Source: Arsenophonus sp. aPb
GTDB lineage: Bacteria; Pseudomonadota; Gammaproteobacteria; Enterobacterales; Enterobacteriaceae
Direction: 5' to 3'
DNA: 64,000 nucleotides
Assembly: GCF_029873475.1 (NCBI RefSeq)
Contig: NZ_CP123499.1
Location: forward strand, 434,001 to 498,000
A program made the position numbers and the translations under genes. The notes under the pieces are model-generated. The model was not told where the DNA came from and searched no databases. It saw only the letters and a program-made list of their open reading frames with translations. This document shows, one piece after another, positions 8,074 through 16,641 of the stretch (positions within the stretch are counted from its first letter, which is position 1; the number at the start of each line of letters is the position of its first letter).

Positions 8074-10389
8074 CTAACCTCTGATCAGCCCGGCTTGAAC
8101 AAATTCGCGAAACAATCTTTTCGGTGTGATAGGGAGAGAGTTAATCGCAATACCTGTAGCCATTCGTAATGCATTACGGATGGCCGGCGCAGGCGAAATG
8201 ATCGGCGGCTCGCCTAGTGATTTATGCCCGTATGCTGATTGTGGTTCATAGTTGTCGATAAAAACACATTCCAGTTCCGGTAGATCCAGCATGGTGGGCA
8301 TTTTATAATCAAGTAAATTAGCATTGCGGACAATACCGCTTTTTTCATCTACGATCAGTTCTTCATATAGAGCCCAACCAATTCCCATTCCCATGCCACC
8401 ATGGACTTGTCCTTCAGCCAGCTTAGGATTAAGAATGCGGCCAGAATCATGTAGGTTAAGAATACGATTGATAGTCACCTTACATAGTGGAATATCCACC
8501 GTTAAATCGACAAAAGTACAGCCAAACGCCGGCGGATTATTGGTTGTTTTACAGGAGGATTCAGCAGAAAGTTGTCCCCCTAATTCCGGATTGTAAAAAG
8601 TATCCATTGCGACATCGGCAACCGACATGAGAATTTTTTCAACTTGGTTGAGAGAGACAATATTGCCATTAATAATGGTGAGCTCGCTCTCTGATTGACT
8701 GAGAATTATGGCGGCATGTTGAACAATTTTTTGCCGTAATGTTTGGGCGGCTTCTTGTAGTGCCGGCGCGGTAACATAACTTTGTCGGGAACTAAATGCG
8801 CCAGGATCAAAGGGGGTTATATCGGTATCCTGAGTTGAAATAACATTGATCATATTAACAGGCATGCCCAATGTTTCTGCTACCATCTGAGCAAAAACGG
8901 TGTCTGAGCCTTGGCCTATTTCGGTGGCGCCTATTTGTACATTCACAATACCATCTTGATTTAATAGTAGGCGGGAACTAGCAATTTCAACCCCGGCAGG
9001 CCAGGTATTAGAGGTATAACTAAAACAGGCAACGCCAACACCACTACGAATATCACCGCTCATTTGCTCACAGGCCGTTTTACGCGCTTGCCAATTAAAT
9101 AGTTCGCGTCCTTTGGTCAAACACTCAATTATGCCTGCACTTTGGATAATGGAGTGATTAATTGGGTGGCTGTCTCCGGTGCGAGCCGCGTTAATAAGTC
9201 GGATCTCTACTGGATCGATGCCTAACTTAGCAGCCGCATCATCAAGTAGTGATTCTAATGCAAAAGTGACTTGAGGAGCGCCATAACCACGCATAGCACC
9301 CGCTGAGGGTAGATTGGTATAGCAAGTAGTTGCCTGGTAGCCAAATGCACTGCGTGGGTATAAGTAAGCAACTTTATTCGCGGCGGCGCCAGCAATTGAG
9401 TGGCCATGTGAAGCATAAGCGCCGGTATTGGATAAGACATCCAATTGATATCCTTTCAGGACTCCGTCGCTGGTGATGCCTAATTCAGCATCGATCCGAA
9501 AGGCATGTCGGGTGCGTGAAGCATAAAAACACTCTTCGCGCGAAAGCATTACTTTTACTGGCGCACCACCTAGTTTTAGGGTTAAAAACGCGGCCATCGG
9601 TTCTTCTAATACGTCTTGTTTGTTACCAAAACCACCACCAACATGCGGCTTGATAACACGTATTTTAGACCATGACATATCCAGTGCTTGCGCAACGATA
9701 CGACGCACAATGTGTGGGATCTGGGTACTGGAGACAATAATAATACGATCGGATTGTTCCATCCAAGCAAAGCTGGTTACACTCTCCATGTGACAATGTT
9801 GCACAATCGGGGTGGTAAAACGTCCGCTAAATTGATGTTGGGATTTTTCTATCGCTGGTACAGGTTCATTAGCAGTGATTTGACTCTGTTTAAGCAGGTT
9901 GCCATTACTATGAATATTTATTGCATCAGCGGCTTTAGCGGATTCCGGGCAGGTAATAACCGGCAATTCTTCATAGGTTATTTTTACCGCAGCAGCGGCT
10001 TTTTCTGCGGTGAGCTCATCCCGAGCGACAACAATAGCAATGCCATCACCAAAATGGCGTACATGGCGAGTTAACAATAAACGATCGGCTATATCGCGTT
10101 TTTTCTCATCAAGTGTCCAGGCATGTCCGGCAGTAGCGAAAGGGATCTGGGGAACATCATGCCAGGTAAAAATATTGACTACGCCAGGTAACGCTAATGC
10201 CTGACTATAGTCGATTTCAGTAACAAAGCCATGGGCGATGGTGCTGCGGACATATTTAGCATAGAGCATGCCAACCATCGATATATCATCGGCATATTTT
10301 GCTCGCCCTGTTACTTTTGTCAGAGCATCGATACGCAAATAAGATAAGCCGAGTTGCATCTCCTCGAACTTTTCCTTTTTTTTTAACAT
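8074..10389 (-). CDS. xdhA: XdhA, molybdenum-cofactor subunit of xanthine dehydrogenase
   Basis: A 771-residue large subunit that hydroxylates purines (hypoxanthine/xanthine type) at the molybdenum site. Visible family signatures are KVTGRAKYADDI at the N-terminus, GGGFGNKQD and AMRGYGAPQ in the cofactor-binding region, IGQGSDTVFAQM, and KSLGEPP with the catalytic glutamate (Glu727). The protein is slightly longer at the N-terminus than E. coli XdhA; an AGGAG site (10399-10403) nine bases from ATG 10389 supports the long start. It is first in the xdhABC operon, behind an excellent sigma-54 promoter match. Confidence 0.95.
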   Translation of the reverse strand: MLKKKEKFEEMQLGLSYLRIDALTKVTGRAKYADDISMVGMLYAKYVRSTIAHGFVTEIDYSQALALPGVVNIFTWHDVPQIPFATAGHAWTLDEKKRDIADRLLLTRHVRHFGDGIAIVVARDELTAEKAAAAVKITYEELPVITCPESAKAADAINIHSNGNLLKQSQITANEPVPAIEKSQHQFSGRFTTPIVQHCHMESVTSFAWMEQSDRIIIVSSTQIPHIVRRIVAQALDMSWSKIRVIKPHVGGGFGNKQDVLEEPMAAFLTLKLGGAPVKVMLSREECFYASRTRHAFRIDAELGITSDGVLKGYQLDVLSNTGAYASHGHSIAGAAANKVAYLYPRSAFGYQATTCYTNLPSAGAMRGYGAPQVTFALESLLDDAAAKLGIDPVEIRLINAARTGDSHPINHSIIQSAGIIECLTKGRELFNWQARKTACEQMSGDIRSGVGVACFSYTSNTWPAGVEIASSRLLLNQDGIVNVQIGATEIGQGSDTVFAQMVAETLGMPVNMINVISTQDTDITPFDPGAFSSRQSYVTAPALQEAAQTLRQKIVQHAAIILSQSESELTIINGNIVSLNQVEKILMSVADVAMDTFYNPELGGQLSAESSCKTTNNPPAFGCTFVDLTVDIPLCKVTINRILNLHDSGRILNPKLAEGQVHGGMGMGIGWALYEELIVDEKSGIVRNANLLDYKMPTMLDLPELECVFIDNYEPQSAYGHKSLGEPPIISPAPAIRNALRMATGIAINSLPITPKRLFREFVQAGLIRG

Positions 10390-10890
10390 TAGCTATTTCT
10401 CCTGTTGAGAAAAATCAAACTGATCAATGTCAATACGCAATATGTATGCCATTATGTAAATTAAGCTTATTGCAGAGATAAGATTGAGATGCAGATAAAA
10501 TTCTAGAGTAAATTTTGTTAGAGTAATAAGATAAAGCGGTAATAAAATAATGTCAGCATTTTCATATTGAGAAAGAAAGTATTATTTTGATAATCTTTTC
10601 ATAGCCTATTATTTTATTTATCAATTAATAAATATTAAATCATTTGATTATATTTTAATAAATTTGTTCTAGATTATTATTTTGTAATTAATTTGTTATT
10701 ATTACTTCAAGATTGCTTAAATTATCTTGTTTATTATTTGCTGTTCGTCGTTGAAAATATTTTTTATCAAAATTGATTAAATGATAATTTATGGTGAAAT
10801 TTTCTTAGATAAAAGTCATTTTTTTAGAAATAGATCAAAGAATATAACAATAACAATTTTATTATATTAATTAAAATTAAAACGATAAGG
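10390..10890. other. Divergent intergenic region xdhA / ABC transporter
   Basis: 501 bp without a gene, strongly AT-rich. The xdhA-proximal part holds a sigma-54 promoter (listed). The half next to the transporter operon shows no promoter I can call with confidence. Confidence 0.75.
10436..10451 (-). promoter_or_regulatory. Sigma-54 (-24/-12) promoter of xdhABC
   Basis: The minus strand reads TGGCATA CATA TTGCG: the invariant GG and GC dinucleotides are both present at the right spacing. The predicted start near 10424 gives a leader of about 35 nt before the xdhA ribosome-binding site. Fits control by the adjacent activator YgeV. Confidence 0.75.
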
Positions 10891-11865
10891 ATGAATGTTT
10901 TGATTAAAATTAATCAATTCAATAAGAAGATAGCAAATAAAATATTATTGAATGATATTAATCTAAATATCCCACAGGGTGAAATCCATGCCTTATTAGG
11001 TGCCAGTGGCGCAGGTAAATCGACTTTATTACATTGTATAAATGGTTTAGAGCTCACCGGATGTAATGGCAAACTTGAATGTAATCATATTAATGTTATG
11101 AATTTATCCGGTTTATCTTTACGTCGTTATAGAAAAAACATTGGCATGATTTTTCAAGATTTTGCCTTAATGCAAAGAAAAACGGTTATTGAAAATATTA
11201 TGCTACCGATGCAATGTTGGAATATTGCTCCTACCATAAGAGATAGTCGAGCAAAAGAGTTACTGGCGTTAGTTGGCTTAGAAAATAGGTCGCAATATCG
11301 GCCAGCAGCATTATCTGGTGGTCAACAGCAGCGAGTAGCAATCGCGAGGGCACTCGCCTTACAGCCAAAGGTGTTATTATGCGATGAGGCAACATCAGCT
11401 TTAGATCCGATTACTAGCCATGCTTTACTTAAGCTTATTAAACGTATTAATCGTGTTTTAAATGTCACAATTATTATGGTGACTCATCAATTAGATATAG
11501 CGAAGCGTATTTGTAACAGTATGTCAATTATTGAAAATGGAAAAATAACGCTTTCAGGCACCACAAAAAATATTTTTGTCACCGAACCGCCTGCATTAAG
11601 ACGACTTGTCGGGCTTGAAAATATTGACATAAAGCCAGGTGAAACCGGCTTTAAATTAATGATAACGGATCATAGTAATGACGGATCCATTATTATTGAT
11701 TTATTCAATATTATTGGTAAAAACTTTAAGATGCTGTTTTTGCGCTCAGAATATTTATTAAATGAATTGATTCATTTTTATTATCTATCAATAAAAAATG
11801 AATTTTGTCATAAAGCTAAAGATTTTTTTACCATTAACGGAATATGTTTTAATACCATAGATTAA
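10891..11865 (+). CDS. MetN-like ABC importer ATP-binding protein
   Basis: A 324-residue ABC ATPase. Walker A is GASGAGKST (37-45), the signature is LSGGQ (about 140) and Walker B is VLLCDEATSALD (about 160). About 75 residues follow the usual ATPase end and resemble the position of the C-terminal regulatory NIL domain of methionine-type ATPases. An AAGG site precedes ATG. Permease, a DUF169 gene and a binding protein follow in the same direction, so this powers an importer of the MetNIQ class. The substrate could be methionine but the extra gene suggests something else; I leave the symbol blank. Confidence 0.85.
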   Translation: MNVLIKINQFNKKIANKILLNDINLNIPQGEIHALLGASGAGKSTLLHCINGLELTGCNGKLECNHINVMNLSGLSLRRYRKNIGMIFQDFALMQRKTVIENIMLPMQCWNIAPTIRDSRAKELLALVGLENRSQYRPAALSGGQQQRVAIARALALQPKVLLCDEATSALDPITSHALLKLIKRINRVLNVTIIMVTHQLDIAKRICNSMSIIENGKITLSGTTKNIFVTEPPALRRLVGLENIDIKPGETGFKLMITDHSNDGSIIIDLFNIIGKNFKMLFLRSEYLLNELIHFYYLSIKNEFCHKAKDFFTINGICFNTID

Positions 11866-11903
11866 CAATTTTATATTATTTGACTATTATGCAGGTCGAA
11901 AAT

Positions 11904-12578
11904 ATGTTTCTTAATATCACAACTACCCAAGTTTTCAATTATCTACCGTTAATTATTTTGCCTGCCATTTTAGCAACATTAAAAATGTTATTTTTATCGC
12001 TAATATTAGGTTTAATTATCGGTTTTTTTATTGGTGTTTTTCTGGTTTTATTTTCACCTGATGGGTTAATGCCAAAAAAAATTATCTATTATTCTCTTAA
12101 TGGTTTGGTCAATTTTGTCCGCTCCTTTCCGGTTATTATTTTAATTGTTGTACTTATTCCATTTACCCGTTTTATTATTGGTACCTCTGTCGGTTGGCAA
12201 GCGGCAGTTGTACCTTTAACCATATCGGCATTTTGTGCGATTGCCAGATTAATTGAGAATTCATTACTTGAAGTCGATAAAAAAGTCATTCTGGCAGCAA
12301 AATCTTTTGGCGCCAGCAATCGGCAAATTATATTTAATGTCATGTTAATCGAAGCGTTACCTGCCATTTTTTCCAATCTGGTTTTTTCATCAATTCAAAT
12401 ATTGGCAAATACCACTTTAGCTGGTGCGGTTGGTGCAGGTGGTTTAGGGGCGATGGCCCTGACTTTTGGTTATCAACGTTTTGATGAGATTATGATGTAT
12501 TCGATAGTGTTAGTTTTAACGATTTTGGTCTTCATTATACAAAGTGTCGGTAGTCATCTTTATAAAAAATTAAAATAA
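11904..12578 (+). CDS. MetI-like ABC importer permease
   Basis: A 224-residue inner-membrane protein with about five hydrophobic segments and the permease cytoplasmic loop EVDKKVILAAKSFGASNRQIIFNVM (EAA-type loop), followed by AGAVGAGGLGAMAL, typical of D-methionine/NLPA-type permeases (MetI is about 217 residues). Two starts further upstream (TTG 11880, ATG 11889) have no ribosome-binding site; ATG 11904 has CAGG eight bases before it. It sits 38 bp behind the ATPase gene. Confidence 0.85.
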   Translation: MFLNITTTQVFNYLPLIILPAILATLKMLFLSLILGLIIGFFIGVFLVLFSPDGLMPKKIIYYSLNGLVNFVRSFPVIILIVVLIPFTRFIIGTSVGWQAAVVPLTISAFCAIARLIENSLLEVDKKVILAAKSFGASNRQIIFNVMLIEALPAIFSNLVFSSIQILANTTLAGAVGAGGLGAMALTFGYQRFDEIMMYSIVLVLTILVFIIQSVGSHLYKKLK

Positions 12579-12614
12579 TGTTTTTTATTAAAAATTATAG
12601 TTAAGGAAGGTTTT

Positions 12615-13457
12615 GTGAATACACAAAATATGTGGCTGGAAGCGATGCTTGATCTTTCACGTCAGCCAGTTGGTATTCGTTTTTTATACAATGATGAGCT
12701 TTATAACCGCTGTGAAACAGCAGAAGCCTCAGCGCCTTTACCCTACTGTTTGGCAGTAAGAAATGCGTCACTTGGTACAGCTTGTAAACTTAATATCAAA
12801 AAAATGGCTTGCCTATCAGGCGCGCGAGCGCTGGGTATTTTAAAATCGGATGAAGATATTATTAGCCTTAATGATATTAGTTCCGGCCATCGAAGTTACC
12901 AAATGGGACTCTATGCTAATTATGCGATTAGCCATCAAGTTGCTAAGGATATGGTATATTGTCAGCATCAGGTACCAGGCATTGAAATTAAACCACTCTC
13001 TTTATATACAGAATCTCATCCCGATGTGGTTATTATTGTCACTAATTCTTTAAATATGATGCGGATCGTGCAAGGCTATGCTTATCACTTTGGTCAATTA
13101 AAGAATACTAAAGTTACCGGTAATCAAGCAATATGCCAAGAATGTACCTCTTATCCCTTTGAACGGGATCAGGTTAATTTCTCCTTTCTATGTTCTGGCA
13201 CGCGCCATGTCGCAAAGTGGCGCGAAGATGAGATTAGTATCGGTATTCCTTTTCATTATCTCGATAAGATTATTGATGGCATTTGTAAAACGGCCAATCC
13301 AATGGATAGCAATAAAGCAAAAAAAATGATATTGCAGAAAACCGCTAAGTATGGTTTGTCTGATCAAATAGATATAAAGCTAGGTAATAACTATTACACG
13401 GGTGGATATGGTACCTTGGAATATCATAGACGCAAAAATAATCAAATTATAAAATAG
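12615..13457 (+). CDS. DUF169 family protein, transporter-associated
   Basis: 280 residues starting with GTG behind a strong AAGGAAGG site. The core GTACKLNIKKMACLSGARAL and the later CQECTSYPF and FSFLCSGTRHVAKW segments are typical of DUF169 proteins, which have no agreed function. Several conserved cysteines suggest metal, Fe-S or thiol chemistry (inference). No signal peptide or membrane segment is visible, so it should be cytoplasmic. Its placement between the permease and the binding protein of an importer suggests it processes or senses the imported ligand. Confidence 0.75.
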   Translation: MNTQNMWLEAMLDLSRQPVGIRFLYNDELYNRCETAEASAPLPYCLAVRNASLGTACKLNIKKMACLSGARALGILKSDEDIISLNDISSGHRSYQMGLYANYAISHQVAKDMVYCQHQVPGIEIKPLSLYTESHPDVVIIVTNSLNMMRIVQGYAYHFGQLKNTKVTGNQAICQECTSYPFERDQVNFSFLCSGTRHVAKWREDEISIGIPFHYLDKIIDGICKTANPMDSNKAKKMILQKTAKYGLSDQIDIKLGNNYYTGGYGTLEYHRRKNNQIIK

Positions 13458-13477
13458 TCTTGCTAAGAGAATTTACA

Positions 13478-14290
13478 ATGAAGAAATTCATTTATACGCT
13501 TGTTTCAATAGTTATTGTTCTGTTTATATCAGGTCGTTATCTTGGATCAATAGTGAAAGGTTCAGATACCAACAACCTATTACAAAAGCGAATCGCCTGT
13601 AGCGGAATTTTTTGTGATATTGTCGATTTTGGCGCAGGCGTGATGGCTGAACACGGTATTCGAACTGAACGTGTTTTTATGGATAATGCCGTAAATATTT
13701 TACATGCTGTTAATGATGGTAGCGTGGATGCTGCATTAGGGGTACACGAAAAGTTTTTAGCCTATTTTAACGAAAAAAATAATGCCAATTTGGTAATGGT
13801 TAAACCGTATCCATTCACAACTGGAATTGGGTTATATTCAGAAAAATACCACACGCTGGCGGATTTTCCTGTCGGCGCTAAAATTGCCATTATGAATGAT
13901 GCCATGAATATGGATCGCGCGCTCACCATGCTACAACAGGCCGGTTTAATTATATTGGATGCTAATAAGAAAAGTAATTACAGCCTGTTGGATATCATAG
14001 CGAATCCGCGCAAAATTACCTTTATCGATGTGGATCAGACACAAACCGTTAGTGCGTTACCGGATCTAGATGGTGCAGTGGCTTTTTTCACTCACATCTA
14101 TAATGCCGGCAAACAGGTTAATTCCTATATTATTCGTGATAAAGATGCTCAGCAATTCCCAATAGGATTTGTGGTTAATAGTCAGAATGCTAAGCAACAA
14201 TGGGCAAAATTTCTGGCTGACAGTCTACGTACCAAGTCAGTGCAAGAAAGCGTACAAAATAATTTTAATGGTGTATTCGATTATTACTAA
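13478..14290 (+). CDS. NlpA/MetQ-like substrate-binding protein without lipobox
   Basis: 270 residues. An N-terminal hydrophobic segment (about 4-20) is followed by a periplasmic-binding fold with MetQ-like features such as GVHEKFLAYFNEKN, YSEKYHTLADFPVGAKIAIMNDAMNMDRAL and a late hinge region. Unlike typical NlpA/MetQ lipoproteins, there is no cysteine after the signal segment, so it is probably either membrane-anchored or released into the periplasm. The frame extends to TTG 13460, but ATG 13478 has an AAGAGA site. It is the last gene of the importer operon; a terminator follows. Confidence 0.75.
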   Translation: MKKFIYTLVSIVIVLFISGRYLGSIVKGSDTNNLLQKRIACSGIFCDIVDFGAGVMAEHGIRTERVFMDNAVNILHAVNDGSVDAALGVHEKFLAYFNEKNNANLVMVKPYPFTTGIGLYSEKYHTLADFPVGAKIAIMNDAMNMDRALTMLQQAGLIILDANKKSNYSLLDIIANPRKITFIDVDQTQTVSALPDLDGAVAFFTHIYNAGKQVNSYIIRDKDAQQFPIGFVVNSQNAKQQWAKFLADSLRTKSVQESVQNNFNGVFDYY

Positions 14291-14395
14291 TATTCAAAAC
14301 GTCAGTTTGTCGTAGGGATATCTGTTATTGGTTTTAGCTAACAGTAGAAATAATAATATCACGCAACGACTGATTTATAGTTTCAATCATCGCCG

Positions 14396-14431
14396 ATGGC
14401 CAATTTGAATTGGCCATGCTTTCTTTCTTTT
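14396..14431 (+). terminator. Terminator of the ABC importer operon
   Basis: ATGGCCAATT-TG-AATTGGCCAT (14396-14417) is a perfect stem, then a T-rich tract CTTTCTTTCTTTT (14419-14431). It ends the plus-strand operon and also separates it from the convergent lipase gene. Confidence 0.7.
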
Positions 14432-14471
14432 GAACACCGCTCTATTAGGAAAACCAAGCTAGGTAAATCAG

Positions 14472-15632
14472 CTAGCGGTTAAAAGTAGGTGGTAATTTGG
14501 TTATCAACTGGCAGGTTGTTGGGAATTTTTTAGCCATATCTGCCTCGTTTAAACGCATTCTACTTTGGTAGTTAATAAATAAATTCATATGGTGTTGGTT
14601 AATAAAAATATCCTTACCACTAAAATTAGGCGATGCTAACATGTTTAATTGCGACCATTTCTTATTTTGACTTTCATTGCCCACTTTCCGCTCAGCAGAA
14701 AAATAGTCTCTTACGGTGTAAACATTTTTGCTCATAAGCTGATATTTGGGCAGATCAGCTAACATAATATCGTAATATTGTAACATTTCTTCATCAGTCA
14801 ACGAGAGGGTATTGTTAAGTTTAACCCCCCAAGATGTTAATTGTTTTTCAACTAAACAACGAACAATTTTGCCAGGCTCGGTAAAATCTGTTGGCTGATT
14901 GTATATATTGTCACCGGTTTCTGACCCATTACCTACAACAGTCGCATGGCGACCAGGCATAGCATAAAAGGCAATTTTACCGCTAACATCTAAATTATTG
15001 GTCATGACCGGTGTAAAACCCAGTGAGGCTTCATGGCGAGCATAGACCACATAATAGTCATGGACATTGAATTTAATCTTGGTGCGATGTTCAGCAAACT
15101 GAAATAAACCTGGCACAGGATCGATGGCAAATATATTAACCTTGATATGAGATAATTTAGGATCTTCAGCCATCGCATTTGCCATCATATGGCAGGTTAC
15201 CCCGCCACGACTCCAGCCGACTAAATTAACCACCTCGATGGGTTGACTATTTGTGGTGCGGATCTGGAACTGTTTTTTTTGCGCGATGTAGCCTGGTTGT
15301 TGAGCAAAGAACGAAGGATCCGCTTTCAGCACAGCCAGCGCATGTGCGACGTTATTTTCCCATCCCTTGCCAAGCAGTTGTCCCATAATATTATGATGGT
15401 TACCAGGTTTTACCCATTTTTCCTGTTCTTGTAAATTTCCACTACCCGGTCCATCGACAATAGTCCAACTATAAAACTCTTGTGCAACCATATTTTTTGC
15501 TAAAGTGGAAATTAATTCACCGGCATGAAAAATCCAAGCACCATTTTTATCTTTATCCTCGATGACAGCATTCGGTGTACTGTCGTTGCGATTTGAACCA
15601 GTACCACAAAAAAATAGGGTAAATATAGACAT
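14472..15632 (-). CDS. Putative T6SS-linked serine lipase/phospholipase (Tle-like)
   Basis: 386 residues without a signal peptide. The N-terminal FFCGTGSNRND resembles the first strand and glycine turn of T6SS lipase effectors, and VGWSRGG supplies a GxSxG nucleophile elbow (Ser141). Downstream AIDPVPG could give the acid and PGRHATVVGN the histidine of a catalytic triad. An AGGAT site precedes the start. It lies just upstream of, and opposite to, a complete T6SS, which fits a toxin delivered by VgrG/Hcp. No recognisable immunity lipoprotein is adjacent. Alpha/beta-hydrolase fold is likely; the substrate and delivery are inference. It has no PAAR or MIX domain that I recognise. Confidence 0.65.
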   Translation of the reverse strand: MSIFTLFFCGTGSNRNDSTPNAVIEDKDKNGAWIFHAGELISTLAKNMVAQEFYSWTIVDGPGSGNLQEQEKWVKPGNHHNIMGQLLGKGWENNVAHALAVLKADPSFFAQQPGYIAQKKQFQIRTTNSQPIEVVNLVGWSRGGVTCHMMANAMAEDPKLSHIKVNIFAIDPVPGLFQFAEHRTKIKFNVHDYYVVYARHEASLGFTPVMTNNLDVSGKIAFYAMPGRHATVVGNGSETGDNIYNQPTDFTEPGKIVRCLVEKQLTSWGVKLNNTLSLTDEEMLQYYDIMLADLPKYQLMSKNVYTVRDYFSAERKVGNESQNKKWSQLNMLASPNFSGKDIFINQHHMNLFINYQSRMRLNEADMAKKFPTTCQLITKLPPTFNR

Positions 15633-15984
15633 TTTTTTATCCTGTATCAGTCAGTATGAGATCATAATGATGGTTATCCATGGCAGATAAAGATGCCCAT
15701 CAGCGCGATATAAACAAATGGTTAATTTGTGTGAGCAAGGTGTTGTCGTTAGCCATATTTTTGCAAAATGCATTTTGTCATCCTTAAGAATGCTAAGAAT
15801 GGCTTTTACTGGGAGATTGTTTGTTTTATTTAATAACTATGCGAATACATTACAAATATATTGGCTCGAGGACATCATGGTTTAACAACGTTATTCTGCT
15901 ATAAGTTTTAAGCTAAAATAAAAATTTTTTGCTAATTCTTTTTTAGCTGGAATACCTTTAATGCTATTTTGTAAATAGCAGGTA
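15633..15984. other. Intergenic gap between the two minus-strand cargo candidates
   Basis: 352 bp, no open frame of note. It contains a 19-nt hairpin close to the end of the next gene (listed separately) and a chance-sized 14-bp palindrome at 15764-15777. I see no convincing promoter. Confidence 0.6.
15962..15980 (-). terminator. Possible terminator hairpin after the 218-aa gene
   Basis: TGCTATTT-TGT-AAATAGCA forms an 8-bp stem, five bases past the stop of the upstream minus-strand gene, with partly complementary flanks ATACC and GGTAT. No proper T-run follows on the minus strand. Confidence 0.35.
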
Positions 15985-16641
15985 TTAAGTCACTGGTTGG
16001 CAAATAAACGTTGAATTAGGTCGAAATGTAACGTTAAGGGTTAACATGTCAATTTGTTGCGGTTGACTAATGACATACCAACTTGAATGGCTGTAAAACA
16101 TAAAATTAAAGGCATTTGGATGGTTGAGCGTACCATATTGGGCAAAACTGAAGGTATGAATAAGCTTGCTGTCACTGGTATTGGCACTAATAAAGGCGTT
16201 TATTTTTGTATTATTAGGATGTTGATTATGAAAAACACGAATAAAGTCTTTATCTTCACTGATTGGCGAATTTGCTATATCTAAAGAACAACCGTTCATT
16301 GCTGGGGTAAAAATAAAGTTGTGTATAGGATTAATACGCGGAACATCAACGAAGCCACAATATTCTGTTCCTTGATTAAATGGACACCAATAGGCATCAA
16401 TAGCACTACCATTATTTAAGTGCGGATTGGATAATGCTAATTCAAAGGTATTTTGCTGCTTATTATGAATTTGTAAATCGAATGATGCTTTTTTATTCTT
16501 ATCACACTCTTCAATCCATTTTTTTTGTTCCAATGTGCCGGCAGAAGAGAAAGCTCTTTGAAACCAAATAATGTTGTTTATTGTATTATTGGCGATAAAC
16601 TGTAGGGGGTTAGATTTAAATTGGTCGTTATAGTTATGCAT
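15985..16641 (-). CDS. Unrecognised 218-aa protein, candidate T6SS cargo
   Basis: I do not recognise the family. The protein is soluble, has no signal peptide or membrane segment, and is rich in Asn, Phe and His. A block around residues 95-145 contains FVDVPRINPIHNF, TPAMNGCSLDI and, twenty residues after the cysteine, RVFHNQHPNN. A cysteine after Gly in a small turn followed by a downstream histidine recalls the Cys-His deamidases of the CNF/CheD-like fold, but this rests on pattern alone. Its C-terminus has alternating beta-like stretches. It lies between the lipase gene and the T6SS operon in opposite orientation, so it may be an effector, an immunity protein or an accessory of the lipase. 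Confidence 0.55.
   Translation of the reverse strand: MHNYNDQFKSNPLQFIANNTINNIIWFQRAFSSAGTLEQKKWIEECDKNKKASFDLQIHNKQQNTFELALSNPHLNNGSAIDAYWCPFNQGTEYCGFVDVPRINPIHNFIFTPAMNGCSLDIANSPISEDKDFIRVFHNQHPNNTKINAFISANTSDSKLIHTFSFAQYGTLNHPNAFNFMFYSHSSWYVISQPQQIDMLTLNVTFRPNSTFICQPVT

Noticed and set aside
9688..10204. Plus-strand frames opposite xdhA
   Set aside because: Mirror frames of a strongly conserved enzyme; composition is unlike the neighbouring real proteins.
10766..10777. ATCAA-AA-TTGAT before the ABC importer, considered as an FNR site
   Set aside because: FNR sites are TTGAT-N4-ATCAA; here the half-sites face the other way and the spacer is two bases.
15764..15777. Perfect 14-bp palindrome CAAAATGCATTTTG
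   Set aside because: Several palindromes of this length are expected by chance in a 64-kb window; no context supports a function.
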